Assembly: GCF_024359525.1 (NCBI RefSeq) | Contig: NZ_JAKZEU010000006.1 | Location: 62,001 to 126,000, forward strand | DNA: 64,000 nt | Reading direction: 5' to 3' | Source of the DNA: Paracoccus albicereus | GTDB taxonomy: Bacteria; Pseudomonadota; Alphaproteobacteria; Rhodobacterales; Rhodobacteraceae | Shown: in pieces, positions 49,201-59,120 of the stretch | Layout: each line of letters starts with the position of its first letter | Position numbering within the stretch: the first letter of the stretch is position 1 | The notes under the pieces: model-generated | The model's input: only the letters and a program-made list of their open reading frames with translations | Database searches by the model: none | What the model was told of the DNA's origin: nothing | Made by a program: the position numbers and the translations under genes

Positions 49201-50802
49201 TCATTTGACGGTGATGCGATCGTCCAGTTTGGGTGTGTAGTCTGCACCTTGCTGAGCCAGGTAATCGGCCACGACCTCTGCCAGATCCGGGCCGAAATCG
49301 TAGGCATTCTGGGCATTTGCCGCGAACACGTCATAACCGTCGCCGCCGCCGCGCATGTAGTTGTTCGAGACGACACCGTAGGTCGCCTCGGGATCGATCG
49401 GCGCCCAGTCTCCCCCGTCCATCACCATCACGTCGCTGATCCGGCTTCCGACCTCGGCCGCAGGATCGACCGTATATTTCAGCCCGGCAACCTGAGCGAA
49501 GCGACCGGCGGCCTCTTCATACTGACTGGCACCGTTTTCAAGTGCCGTGACGACGTCGGCCCCCTTTAGCTGGAACGTGGCAAGCGTGTTCTGGAACGGA
49601 AGGACACTGTAAACCTCACCCATCGTGACCGGACCCGCATCAATTGATGAACGCAGTCCGCCGCCATTGGTAATCGCTATGCTCATGCCCTGATCGGCGA
49701 CTCTCGCCAGCATCGCGTCGGCGACCAACACCCCCATCTCGCATTCCTTTGCCCGGCAATTCGCGCGGTCGCCATCGATCGGGGCCGCAGTTTCGGCCAC
49801 GACCTTCTGCCTGAGTTCTTCGATCGGGGCAGCCATCTCGGCGACACGAGCCTTGATCGCCTCGTCCTCAGGCACCGAATTGTCCAGAAGGATCGGCTCA
49901 CCCTCGGCACTGGTCAGATTGCCGTCGTCATCGAAGGTCAGGACCAGATGGCCGAGATATTTGGAATAGGCATAGGCGGTCGCAATCGGAACCTCGGACC
50001 CGTCGGGCCCCGCCACCATGGTCGGGTAAGCACCTTCCGCGCCGTCCATGTCCCCCAGCAGCGTGTGCGAGTGACCGCCAATGATCGCGTCGAGCCCGGC
50101 AACCTCGGCAGCGTATTCCTGATCACGCAGGTATCCGACATGGGTCAGCGCGACGATCTTGTTCACGCCTTCATCGGTCAGCGCCTGAACGTCCGCCTTC
50201 AGGCTGTCCATGTCGTCCATGAAGATGACATTAGGACCAGGCGACGCCGTCTCCGGCGTGTCCATTGCCAGCGCCGATACGATGCCGATCTTCTCGCCGC
50301 CAACATCGAGCGTCACGGTGTCCGCGACCTTGTCGTTGAGGATGTTCGATTGCGACAGATCGAGGTTGCCTGATGTCACCGGAAATTCGACACCCTCCAG
50401 CAGAACGTCCAAACCCTCGGGCCCGTCGTCGAATTCATGGTTGCCGACCGCCATCGCGTCGTAGCCGATTGCGGTCATGAACTCGGCCGTGTCCTTGCCC
50501 TTGTAGGTCGTGTAGAACAAGCTGCCCTGATACTGATCACCCGCGTCCAACACGATGACGTTGCCGCCCTCGGCCGTGATCTGGTCGCGCAGTTCCTTGA
50601 CCTTGGCCGCGACCCGCGCGACGCCGCCGAAACACTCGCCCGCGTCCAGCGTCTCCTGATCGCAGGTACTGTCGTAGGCGTTGATCGGCTCGATCCGGCT
50701 ATGCAGATCGTTGGTGTGCAGGATGTGCAGCACCATCTCGGCTTGTGCCGCGCCAGCGCCAAGCGCGATGAATGCCGTTGTGGCAAGGAGACGGTTCAGC
50801 AT
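49201..50802 (-). CDS. Periplasmic 5'-nucleotidase / 2',3'-cyclic phosphodiesterase (UshA-like)
   Basis: 533-residue exported metallophosphatase. Signal peptide residues 1-21 (AQA). The metal-binding motifs ILHTNDLHS, DAGDQYQGS, GNHEFD and GGHSHTLL are all present, followed by the C-terminal nucleotide-binding domain (ITNGGGLRSSI, about 375). It probably scavenges phosphate and nucleosides from external nucleotides. It is convergent with the Hint gene (54 bp). Confidence 0.93.
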   Translation of the reverse strand: MLNRLLATTAFIALGAGAAQAEMVLHILHTNDLHSRIEPINAYDSTCDQETLDAGECFGGVARVAAKVKELRDQITAEGGNVIVLDAGDQYQGSLFYTTYKGKDTAEFMTAIGYDAMAVGNHEFDDGPEGLDVLLEGVEFPVTSGNLDLSQSNILNDKVADTVTLDVGGEKIGIVSALAMDTPETASPGPNVIFMDDMDSLKADVQALTDEGVNKIVALTHVGYLRDQEYAAEVAGLDAIIGGHSHTLLGDMDGAEGAYPTMVAGPDGSEVPIATAYAYSKYLGHLVLTFDDDGNLTSAEGEPILLDNSVPEDEAIKARVAEMAAPIEELRQKVVAETAAPIDGDRANCRAKECEMGVLVADAMLARVADQGMSIAITNGGGLRSSIDAGPVTMGEVYSVLPFQNTLATFQLKGADVVTALENGASQYEEAAGRFAQVAGLKYTVDPAAEVGSRISDVMVMDGGDWAPIDPEATYGVVSNNYMRGGGDGYDVFAANAQNAYDFGPDLAEVVADYLAQQGADYTPKLDDRITVK

Positions 50803-50900
50803 CGGGACACCTCTCGATCAGGTTTGAAAGACGCCGATACATTGACGCAGCCCCCCTGAGGGGTCAAACGCTGTTTCCGGATGAAAGCGGAAAGGGCGCG

Positions 50901-51227
50901 ATGCTGATCTATAAGGTTCTTCGATCGGAGGAATGGGAAGAGTTGCGCGGCAATGGCGCATCCCAAGGCTCACCTGACGACCAGCGCGACGGCTTCATTC
51001 ATCTGTCCGGGGCAGACCAGGTTCAAGGGACACTGGACAAGCATTTCTCAGATGAGAACGATCTTGTGCTTGTCGCGGTCGATTCCGGTGTGCTGGGCTC
51101 GGCCCTACGATGGGAGGTGTCACGTGGTGGGGTGCAGTTTCCGCATCTTTACCGCGCAATGACCTTGGCGGATGTGGCGTGGACCAAGCCGATCACGGCC
51201 AGCCTGCAGGCGGGATCGCTGCTTTGA
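50901..51227 (+). CDS. DUF952 family protein
   Basis: 108-residue cytoplasmic protein. [13 protein letters not shown] and [20 protein letters not shown] match DUF952, a glutathione-S-transferase-like small family of unknown activity often located next to pyrD. ATG 50901; the stop lies 2 nt before the pyrD start, so the two form an operon. Confidence 0.88.
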   Translation: MLIYKVLRSEEWEELRGNGASQGSPDDQRDGFIHLSGADQVQGTLDKHFSDENDLVLVAVDSGVLGSALRWEVSRGGVQFPHLYRAMTLADVAWTKPITASLQAGSLL

Positions 51228-51229
51228 AG

Positions 51230-52285
51230 ATGATCGAGCGCGCCGGCCTGCATCTTCTCCACCGTCTTGATCCTGAGCGAGCGCACGATCTGTCGCTCCG
51301 AGCACTGCGGATGGGGATCGTTCCCCTGCCCAGGGCGCCATTCACCTCTGACCGCCTGCGTCTGCGTCTTGCCGGGATGGAGCTTCCAAATCCGGTGGGA
51401 TTGGCGGCGGGTTACGACAAGAACGCGATTGCAATCGCCCCGCTGAGGCGTGCGGGCTTCGGCTTCATCGAGGTCGGCGCTGCCACGCCGCGTCCGCAAT
51501 CGGGCAACGACAAACCGCGCCTGTTCCGGCTTACAGCAGACGGCGCGATCATCAACCGCTTCGGTTTCAACAATGATGGCGTGGCTGTCATCGCACAGCG
51601 TTTGGCGGCAAGAGTGCACGGCATCGTTCCGGTCGGCCTGAACGTCGGCGCAAACAAGGACAGTACGGACCGTGCTGCGGATTATGTGGAAGTTGTGCGG
51701 CAGGCGGGGGGAGCTGTTGACTTCGTGACCGTGAACGTCAGTTCACCGAACACCGGCCGCCTGCGCGATCTGCAGCAACCGGAGGCGTTGGTCGCGTTGC
51801 TGGCACAGGTGAATGAAGCGCGTCGAGACCTGGTCAATCGGCCAGCGCTATTTTTGAAGATCGCGCCCGATCTCGACGATCCGTCCGTCCGCGACATCGC
51901 CGCCGTCGCGGCTGAGGCAGGGATCGATGGGATCATCGCCACCAATACTACAGTCGCGCGTAATGGTCTGAAGGATCCACAGGCATCAGAAACTGGGGGA
52001 TTGTCCGGCGCGCCGCTGTTTGACCGCTCTACAAGGGTTCTGGCGCAACTGTACCGCGAGACTAATGGAAAGATGCCGCTGATCGGTGTCGGCGGCATTG
52101 CGAACGTAGATCAGGCTTGGGCCAAGTTGTGCGCCGGCGCAAGCGCGGTTCAAGTGTACTCGGCGCTGATCTACCACGGATTTTCGCTCGCGACCAAAAT
52201 TGCACAAGGCCTTGATGCGAGGCTTAAATCGACACGCATGAGCCTCGAGGAGATCAGAGGAAGCGGTGCGGACGAATTGGTTTAG
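51230..52285 (+). CDS. pyrD: Dihydroorotate dehydrogenase (quinone), class 2
   Basis: 351-residue membrane-associated flavoenzyme of pyrimidine synthesis that passes electrons to quinone. [10 protein letters not shown] and the catalytic-serine segment [15 protein letters not shown] are present, with IGVGGI near the FMN phosphate site. An N-terminal amphipathic extension marks class 2. ATG 51230 lies 2 nt after the DUF952 stop. Confidence 0.95.
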   Translation: MIERAGLHLLHRLDPERAHDLSLRALRMGIVPLPRAPFTSDRLRLRLAGMELPNPVGLAAGYDKNAIAIAPLRRAGFGFIEVGAATPRPQSGNDKPRLFRLTADGAIINRFGFNNDGVAVIAQRLAARVHGIVPVGLNVGANKDSTDRAADYVEVVRQAGGAVDFVTVNVSSPNTGRLRDLQQPEALVALLAQVNEARRDLVNRPALFLKIAPDLDDPSVRDIAAVAAEAGIDGIIATNTTVARNGLKDPQASETGGLSGAPLFDRSTRVLAQLYRETNGKMPLIGVGGIANVDQAWAKLCAGASAVQVYSALIYHGFSLATKIAQGLDARLKSTRMSLEEIRGSGADELV

Positions 52286-52296
52286 CGCCTCTGCTT

Positions 52297-53124
52297 TCAG
52301 AGGTAGTCGTCCAGTCCGAGGAGCTGATTCATGCTATGTGCCGGCTCCGAACAGCCAGCATCGCCTATAACACGTGCCGGAACGCCGGCGACCGTCTTGC
52401 AGGGTGGCACTTCGTGCAGCACCACCGAACCTGCGGCGATGCGCGAATGATGCCCGATCCGGATATTGCCCAGAACCTTCGCACCAGCGCCGATCAGTAC
52501 GCCATTGCCGATCTTCGGATGACGATCGCCATCTTCCTTACCGGTCCCGCCGAGCGTCACAGAGTGCAGCATCGACACATCATCGCCGACCACAGCCGTT
52601 TCACCGATGACGATGGAATGGGCGTGGTCAATCATGACACCAGTGCCGATGCCTGCCGCAGGATGAATATCGACGCCGAAACATTCCGAGCAACGCATCT
52701 GCACGAAGTAAGCCATGTCGAACCGCTCGTGCGTCCACAGCCAATGGCCGATTCGATAGGCCTGTAGCGCCTGAAAACCCTTATAGAACAATAGCGGCTG
52801 GATCAGACGGTGTGTCGCAGGATCGCGATCATAGACTGCCATCAGGTCGTTTCGTGCGGCATCGCCAAGCGCAGGCGAATCCGCATAGGCATGGTCGGCC
52901 AATTCCCGCAGGATCTGCTCGCTCATCTCGCCCGAGGCAAGCTTGAGCGAAAACCGATACGCCAGTGCCGCCTCGAGACTGTGATGGTGCAGCAACCCCG
53001 CATGGATCAATGCACCCAGCAGCGGTTCGTTTCTCACAGCCTCTGACGCTTCGTCGCGGACCTGGCTCCAGATCGCCTCACGGATCGGGGCGCTCTGACT
53101 GGAAGCTTTGGTCTGAAGATTCAT
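52297..53124 (-). CDS. cysE: Serine O-acetyltransferase
   Basis: 275-residue enzyme for the first step of cysteine synthesis. A helical N-terminal domain (about 15-145) precedes a left-handed beta-helix of hexapeptide repeats (about 150-250; GVDIHPAAGIGTGVMIDHAHSIVIGE). C-terminal tail MNQLLGLDDYL. The gene lies just downstream of the GTA cluster on the same strand; from memory cysE is a frequent neighbour of GTA clusters in Rhodobacterales. Confidence 0.95.
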   Translation of the reverse strand: MNLQTKASSQSAPIREAIWSQVRDEASEAVRNEPLLGALIHAGLLHHHSLEAALAYRFSLKLASGEMSEQILRELADHAYADSPALGDAARNDLMAVYDRDPATHRLIQPLLFYKGFQALQAYRIGHWLWTHERFDMAYFVQMRCSECFGVDIHPAAGIGTGVMIDHAHSIVIGETAVVGDDVSMLHSVTLGGTGKEDGDRHPKIGNGVLIGAGAKVLGNIRIGHHSRIAAGSVVLHEVPPCKTVAGVPARVIGDAGCSEPAHSMNQLLGLDDYL

Positions 53125-53194
53125 AGCGGTTCCGCCCCAGCTGCGTCGGTACCGTCTTACTCTTTAATCGGCTGAACGAAAACCCGTTCGTCGC

Positions 53195-53914
53195 TCATGC
53201 CGATGGCAAGCGGAGTTCAAGCCAGTGTACCGCAAGCCGGACCTTTCCCGAGCCAGAAAACGTACCTGCACTGGCCGTCATCAGAAGTTCGGCAGGCTGA
53301 TAATAGGTCATTGGCTGCCCTAGCATTCCACGTGCCCAGGATCCGGTCGACGTCCCGAGACCGCTTCCAAAGCGATCCTCGGCACCATCCGTGCCAAGCT
53401 TCCAGCTTGAGAGGCTGCCGCCGATTGCGGTTACAACCCTTGCGACCGCCCCGATGACCATTGCCCCCGCCGGAATAACAACTCCCGTGGCGACGGTCTC
53501 GCCTGCGCTCACCATGATCTCCGCTTCCTCCATCCCCTCCAGCATCGAGGAACCGAGCATACCAAGCGACGCAGCACCGAGGCTCCAAGCTGTGCCCGTG
53601 TGAATCGCCCTGACTCCTCGATCCAGCACGAACGCCTGCATCCCGCGGGTGATCCGTACAAAGACCCATCCGCCGTTACTCGCAATCGCGATACGCCCGA
53701 TTTGGCCTGACCATGCGCCGGTGGCACCACCGGGCACGCCCCAGCATTCACCATCCTCAGGATCCGCAGGCGGAACGCCGACGCTGATGCTTTGCAACAC
53801 CAGATTCGTCAGTCCGTCGATCCGCATCAATGCTTCGTTGACGGTGACGTGCTTCTGAGCCTGCGCCGGCTGCAGCAGAGGCAACGCAAGACGATTGGTT
53901 TCAGTAATCGACAT
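53195..53914 (-). CDS. DUF2793 protein, probable GTA tail-fibre-like
   Basis: 239-residue protein. The N-terminal LALPLLQPAQAQKHVTVNEALMRID is the DUF2793 signature (about residues 1-90). The C-terminal half is a beta-rich domain (about 115-239) without recognised relatives. It starts 2 nt after the baseplate gene, so it belongs to the GTA operon. From memory the R. capsulatus GTA tail fibre, encoded elsewhere (rcc00171), belongs to this group; a receptor-contacting role is inferred. Confidence 0.75.
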   Translation of the reverse strand: MSITETNRLALPLLQPAQAQKHVTVNEALMRIDGLTNLVLQSISVGVPPADPEDGECWGVPGGATGAWSGQIGRIAIASNGGWVFVRITRGMQAFVLDRGVRAIHTGTAWSLGAASLGMLGSSMLEGMEEAEIMVSAGETVATGVVIPAGAMVIGAVARVVTAIGGSLSSWKLGTDGAEDRFGSGLGTSTGSWARGMLGQPMTYYQPAELLMTASAGTFSGSGKVRLAVHWLELRLPSA

Positions 53915-53916
53915 GG

Positions 53917-56900
53917 TCAGAAAACCTCTTTGATGAACGGCCCGGCACCCACAAGCTCGGACAATTGCGCGACAGCGATCGTGATCGCCCCTGTTGTCCG
54001 TGTCTCCGTCCAGACCGTCTCCGGGATGGTATATTCGGGGCGGGTGACGGTCGCCTCATGGACGGTCGCGCCACCGCTCTGAATCCGAACAAGATACTCT
54101 TCTCGGCTCTCACCCAGCGGGACATCGGTTCCTTCCCAGCCATCGCCCTCTATGCGGGTCCTGCGCACCCACGATATGCGACGCCCATCAAGACGAAGAT
54201 GACAGGGCGCGTAGGGCCGCAGGCCGATCCCGCGAAGGCTCAACGGCAGCGAACGATAACTCGGGTCATCGGCAGCCTTCTTGGCTGGACCAATCCGCCA
54301 GAAACGTTCTTGCCCACGCCAGGCAGGCGGTACTGAGATCTGCTCAACAGCCTTGTTTAGAAGGACGACGACGCTACCAGCCGGCCACAATTCGGGCATG
54401 ATCCCATCGGTGCCTGCCTGACCGCGAAGCCTGTCGCTGATTTCCCAGCGTCCGTCACCCAAAGGTGTGGCAGTTCCGAACTGGAAAACTTCCCAAGATC
54501 CGCCCTGTCCGTTACCGATAGCCATAGCGTTGGCGCCAGCCAGCAGGCCCGCCATCGAAGCGGCTGACAAGTTTCCACCCTTGATACGAACGCGTAAAGG
54601 CGATCCCCGGTCCACCAGACCGATACGCGCGCGTCGTAAGCCGGTCTCTGTCACACCCACGACGGCACAGCGCGTTGCAACGCCTTGGTATTCATAGCCG
54701 CCTGCTGGATCAACTGACGCAAAGGCAGCGACGCTGCCCTGCCACGGTGTCGCCGTCGCCGCGAGATACGGAGCATGCGGCAATTCATCCCCGCGCAGAA
54801 GTGGCAGATCTAGGAACGTCGCCCAAACAGGCATCAGCGGACGATAGGCGGGCCCTCCCGCAACTTCGAGAAGCGACTCAGCCGGTTGGTAGGCTCCATC
54901 ATCAACCCTAACTGCATCGACCAGACCAACACCGGCCCTTTCAACTCGGTCGATACGCCAGCGATAATGCTCAGCGACGCCATCTTCGAAGCGAATGATG
55001 TCACCCGCCCCCAACTGCGCCCGCGACGGAGGTAACGCAAAGCGAACACTATCCCTGGCCACTCTGGATTCGGCGAGCCAGCGCTGCGCGATTGCACGAC
55101 CTTCCGGGCGCGTAAGGGCAAGCGGATACTCGGTCTCGGACGTGACTGAGGATACATCGTCCGGCAGCATTGTCTCTGCCGTAGTCGTTTCGTAATCGCC
55201 CCCCGCTTCAATATGCGTCAGGCGAATCTGCCCCGCGAGTTCTGGCTCGGGTGCCCGGGTCAACTCCAGCCCGCTCAGGTCATCGGAGAGCGCCAGATCG
55301 CTCGCCTTCAAGGTTGCTATCGCCCGCGCGGACCGGGTCACAAAGCGGATCATGCCATCCCGTTCGATCGCGTCGAAGCCGAAGGCAAGCATCAGCGGCT
55401 GCAGCGCCGAGCGTCCTGTCTCGGCACCCTCGAGCGCGAAACCGCGAACGAGTCCTTCAAGCCTTGTAACATCAATTTCGGTCACGCCAGCATCGACGCA
55501 AATATCTGTTACAACACCTGACAGCGGGACCGCGCCTGCACGACCGTTGAGCCAATGACCCCGCTCCCACGCCGGACCGTCGGACCACAGGTCGTGCCGC
55601 TGCGGGAATGCGGGGTAAGGCCGCGCATCCCAGCACCAGACATGGGCACGCCCCATATCGACTATCGCTCGTCCGTCAGCCATCCGCGGATTGTTAGCGG
55701 GATCGGCCCAATAGGCGTTGACAGCCTCAAGATAGGCAGCTTGCAAGGCGTCGTCGCGCATCCCGTTCGAGAAATGCGGCAACGCGCTTTCCGAGCTGAA
55801 TGCATCAAGGAACTTGTTCGGCTGGTTGGTAGCCTTGTCCAGTGCCGCGCAGCCATACTCGGTAAACCAGAACGGCTTGGAGGCTGGCACCCATTCAGTA
55901 GGGGTCGACTTGCGAACGCCTCCGATCCGCTCGTGATGCGTGTTACCCCACCAACCGCGCAGATCCTTGTACCGCCAGACCCAAGGCTCATCGTGCGCGC
56001 CGTCGGTAATCGATACACGGCGCTGCGCCCGGCGGTCATCTTCGGATGGGTAGTACCAGTCGTAGCCTTCGCCACCAGCCACGTTCGCGGCAAGATAACG
56101 CGGATTGCGCACGCTGCCCCAGTGCGCATCGAGATGGTCGTCTCCATCCCGCCAATCGGACAGCGGCATGTAATTGTCGATACCGACAAAGTCGATATTG
56201 GCGTCAGCCCACAGCGGATCGAGGTGAAACCGCACGTCCCCGCCGCCCGGGTGGTGCCCAAAATACTCCGACCAGTCCGCAGCGTAGCTGAGCTTGACAT
56301 CGGGCCCCAGGATTCTACGGCAATCAGCCGCGAGACGGACCAGGGCGGCCACCGCAGGGTAACGTCCGCCCGACGTCCGGATCTGGGTCATCCCAACCAT
56401 TTCCGACCCGATCAGGAAGGTGTCGACACCGCCTGCCGCCGCACAAAGATGGGCGTAGTGTAGAATGAAGCGTCGATACGACCATTCGGACGGCCCGCTA
56501 TATAGAATGCGAGTACCGTCACGCTGAAAATCCTCCACCTTCGCTGTGCCGAAAAACTGCGCCACTTCTGCGGCTGCAGCGGCGCTCCCGTCGGTTGAGC
56601 CGGCCTGCCCCGGAGCCTTCTCAGTGGTGATGCGTCCTCGCCAAGGCATGGGCGCCTGTTCGCCTCCACCGTAGGGATCCGGCAAACCGTTGCCCTCCTG
56701 CTGTTCCATCAGAATGAACGGATAGAACACGGCCTTTCGTCCGGATGCCGCAAGCGCTCGCAACGCCTCCACAACAGACTGATCGCCCGGCGTGCCGCCA
56801 TAGATCGGTCGACCATCGCGCCGCGCAACCTCGCGCGCGCTTTCACGTGCAATTCCGCCTGCCCGCCACGGCATGTTGCCGCCATCACGCTCCCGGTATT

Positions 56901-57789
56901 CGACCTTGGGCCTCACCTCGCACCGGCCGATCCTCAGATCGTCGCCGAACCAGGACACAACCAGCGATACCGATTTCGCTCGCGGCAACTCTCGTTCTAG
57001 AACCTTGAGCGAGGCAGAGAAATCCGTCCCTCCAAGCGGCGTGTTCTCATTGAATGCGACGGTCTCACCAAGACCAAGGTCAGCCTCGACTCGACTCGTA
57101 GCCAACGCATATTCGCCCGTACCGGGGATCATCGCGACGGCGCGAACGTCGCGGCTGACACCGCCTCCAGTCTGGGCCGGTCGCGTGACCTCGAAGGACA
57201 ACTGCGGCATGCGGTTGCCCCATCGCTCAAGGCTCAGGTTTTCCAACACGACGTAGGCGATGCCACGATAGGCCGGGGCCTCTGCTCCTTCCCACGAAAC
57301 AATGGCGGAATCAGGCAGCTGGCTCTCATCGCCTTCATAGACGCGCATGTTGAGGTCGTCGGCGGTGACTTCCTCTCCGTCAGCCCAGACTCGACCGACA
57401 CCATTGATCGCACCTTCGCAGAGCGCCAACGCGACCGACATCGTGTAACTGATTTCGGTGACCTGCGGCTGCGGGGCACCCTTTCCCGCGCCGCCCTGCG
57501 ACGTGCGCACTTCCTCCAACGGCGACGCCCAGATGACATGGCCAGGCACCCGCATCTGACCCCAGACCTTTGGGATGTGCATGCCTTCGCCTGCCGACTG
57601 AAGGCGCAAGCGGTCGATCCGCCCCGTCTCGACCGGCTTCGAGCCCTGCCCCAGCAGGCGCTGGTCGATGACGCGTCCCACCGACGCACCGACTGCACGA
57701 CCAACCACTGCCCCGGAAAGGCCCAGCAATGTTCCACCGAAGCCGGAACCCAGCGATGCTCCGACGGCAGATAGGACCAACGTGGCCAT
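53917..57789 (-). CDS. GTA baseplate multidomain protein (g15, megatron)
   Basis: 1290-residue protein that forms the tail-tip assembly of the gene transfer agent. The N-terminus is glycine- and alanine-rich and hydrophobic (about 1-45). A TIM-barrel-like GTA domain spans about 420-720, with PFWFTEYGCAALDK near 640 resembling a glycosidase acid region. A phage tail-protein domain (about 790-960) and a C-terminal beta-rich domain follow. It is the largest GTA gene and ends the canonical g1-g15 order. The neighbouring NlpC/P60 gene lies 22 bp upstream. Confidence 0.93.
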   Translation of the reverse strand: MATLVLSAVGASLGSGFGGTLLGLSGAVVGRAVGASVGRVIDQRLLGQGSKPVETGRIDRLRLQSAGEGMHIPKVWGQMRVPGHVIWASPLEEVRTSQGGAGKGAPQPQVTEISYTMSVALALCEGAINGVGRVWADGEEVTADDLNMRVYEGDESQLPDSAIVSWEGAEAPAYRGIAYVVLENLSLERWGNRMPQLSFEVTRPAQTGGGVSRDVRAVAMIPGTGEYALATSRVEADLGLGETVAFNENTPLGGTDFSASLKVLERELPRAKSVSLVVSWFGDDLRIGRCEVRPKVEYRERDGGNMPWRAGGIARESAREVARRDGRPIYGGTPGDQSVVEALRALAASGRKAVFYPFILMEQQEGNGLPDPYGGGEQAPMPWRGRITTEKAPGQAGSTDGSAAAAAEVAQFFGTAKVEDFQRDGTRILYSGPSEWSYRRFILHYAHLCAAAGGVDTFLIGSEMVGMTQIRTSGGRYPAVAALVRLAADCRRILGPDVKLSYAADWSEYFGHHPGGGDVRFHLDPLWADANIDFVGIDNYMPLSDWRDGDDHLDAHWGSVRNPRYLAANVAGGEGYDWYYPSEDDRRAQRRVSITDGAHDEPWVWRYKDLRGWWGNTHHERIGGVRKSTPTEWVPASKPFWFTEYGCAALDKATNQPNKFLDAFSSESALPHFSNGMRDDALQAAYLEAVNAYWADPANNPRMADGRAIVDMGRAHVWCWDARPYPAFPQRHDLWSDGPAWERGHWLNGRAGAVPLSGVVTDICVDAGVTEIDVTRLEGLVRGFALEGAETGRSALQPLMLAFGFDAIERDGMIRFVTRSARAIATLKASDLALSDDLSGLELTRAPEPELAGQIRLTHIEAGGDYETTTAETMLPDDVSSVTSETEYPLALTRPEGRAIAQRWLAESRVARDSVRFALPPSRAQLGAGDIIRFEDGVAEHYRWRIDRVERAGVGLVDAVRVDDGAYQPAESLLEVAGGPAYRPLMPVWATFLDLPLLRGDELPHAPYLAATATPWQGSVAAFASVDPAGGYEYQGVATRCAVVGVTETGLRRARIGLVDRGSPLRVRIKGGNLSAASMAGLLAGANAMAIGNGQGGSWEVFQFGTATPLGDGRWEISDRLRGQAGTDGIMPELWPAGSVVVLLNKAVEQISVPPAWRGQERFWRIGPAKKAADDPSYRSLPLSLRGIGLRPYAPCHLRLDGRRISWVRRTRIEGDGWEGTDVPLGESREEYLVRIQSGGATVHEATVTRPEYTIPETVWTETRTTGAITIAVAQLSELVGAGPFIKEVF

Positions 57790-57811
57790 GGGCGTTCTCC
57801 TGAAAGTCAGG

Positions 57812-58240
57812 TCATGGGAAAAGGAACCTGGCGGCGATGCGTCGTCGCCAGGGCGTACTCAGCGGGCTCTCGACAACGCCATGACGGTCGTAAGCGTGAA
57901 TGAAGGCCGCGTGCTCTCCCGTCTCGGACAGCACGCCCAGATGTTTCGCAACGCCGCCTTGACGCATCCGGAACAGAAGCACCTCACCCGGCACCTCGAC
58001 CGCTGCCGCATGCACCGGTCGCAGGTGCCGCAACGCACCGGCCAGCAACACTTCTTCTCGGCCGCATTCGCCCCAATCTGGGGTGTAGGCCGGCGCCACT
58101 TCTGGTTCAGAGCCGTAGCGCTCACGCCACAAGCCGCGGATCAGACCAAGACAGTCCGTTCCGGCGCCATTTGCGCTGTGTTGATGAATGTATGGGGTCC
58201 CGATCCAGCGCCGCGCCATATCAACGACGTCAGCTGTCAT
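57812..58240 (-). CDS. GTA NlpC/P60 cell-wall peptidase (g14)
   Basis: 142-residue cysteine peptidase carried in the particle tail to open peptidoglycan during DNA entry. Catalytic C30 (GTDCLGLIRG) and H100 (AKHLGVL), with H115 as probable third residue. ATG 58240 overlaps the end of the hub gene by 11 nt; an in-frame start 16 codons upstream is less likely. Length matches g14 of R. capsulatus. Confidence 0.92.
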   Translation of the reverse strand: MTADVVDMARRWIGTPYIHQHSANGAGTDCLGLIRGLWRERYGSEPEVAPAYTPDWGECGREEVLLAGALRHLRPVHAAAVEVPGEVLLFRMRQGGVAKHLGVLSETGEHAAFIHAYDRHGVVESPLSTPWRRRIAARFLFP

Positions 58241-59120
58241 CGCCCGACCTGCCGCTGTAAGGCTGAAACTGCGCAACCACGGCAACATCCTTGCGGCGCT
58301 TTTCGACCTGAGGCGCGACTAGCCAATCCTCTCCCGGCATGTGCGGAAAGCCACGAAAATTCAGATAGTTGTCGAACTTATCGCGACAGCAGGCCCCGCT
58401 CTTGTCGCAGCCCGCGGTCAAGCTTACCCTGTCGCCCACCGCCATAGGTGCGCTTGCAGCAGCCCAAAGTTCGATCTGCCGGCGCCCAACTGAAAGCAGA
58501 CGGTCGTTTTTGATGGGCGCCGTGACACCCGAGCAGGCGCCACTAAGGACACTCATCGACCCATGGTCGAACCAACGCGCCCTGTAACCCACCAGGGTAT
58601 CGATCCGAAACGTCCTGTCATCGTCAATCGCGACGATACTCGCTTCGACCCGCAATTGTGCCTGCTCAAGATCGACCTTGCACCAACGATCGCCCAAGCG
58701 GGCCGAACAACGCGGGTGATAGGCCCGTCCCATGGACTTGTTTAGCGCCTCGGACAGGCCACGCAGCTCGGCACGAAAGCCGCCACCTCGTCGTGACACC
58801 TCGCCGATATGACCACGAAATGCCAAACGCCGCTGAGAAGGATCGCTCCAGTCTACTTCCCACATGCTCAGTTCCGCACCATCCCATCGCCCAGCGATCA
58901 GGTCGGTCTCGGTGATGGCTTCGTCGCTCAGCGCGCCTTCAGCCTCGGTGTTGTCGACCGAAAGTCCGACCGCCTGCACAAGAGCGCGCGCCGACAGTCC
59001 GCTATCCGGTCGAAAGACCACACCATCGAATTCCAAGGGGCCGTCGTGATCAGTAAACCCCAATGTGGTGCCGTCTGACCGGTTGATCCGCCAAGCGCGC
59101 GCGATCGTTGTCGTCGTCAT
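58230..59120 (-). CDS. GTA hub protein (g13, DUF2163 / phage BR0599 family)
   Basis: 296-residue tail hub component. DUF2163 covers most of the N-terminal 200 residues and a cysteine-rich C-terminal domain follows. Cysteines at 138, 147, 196, 238, 244 and 245 could bind an iron-sulphur cluster, as reported for the R. capsulatus GTA hub (from memory). It overlaps g12 by 4 nt and g14 by 11 nt. Confidence 0.92.
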   Translation of the reverse strand: MTTTTIARAWRINRSDGTTLGFTDHDGPLEFDGVVFRPDSGLSARALVQAVGLSVDNTEAEGALSDEAITETDLIAGRWDGAELSMWEVDWSDPSQRRLAFRGHIGEVSRRGGGFRAELRGLSEALNKSMGRAYHPRCSARLGDRWCKVDLEQAQLRVEASIVAIDDDRTFRIDTLVGYRARWFDHGSMSVLSGACSGVTAPIKNDRLLSVGRRQIELWAAASAPMAVGDRVSLTAGCDKSGACCRDKFDNYLNFRGFPHMPGEDWLVAPQVEKRRKDVAVVAQFQPYSGRSGDDS

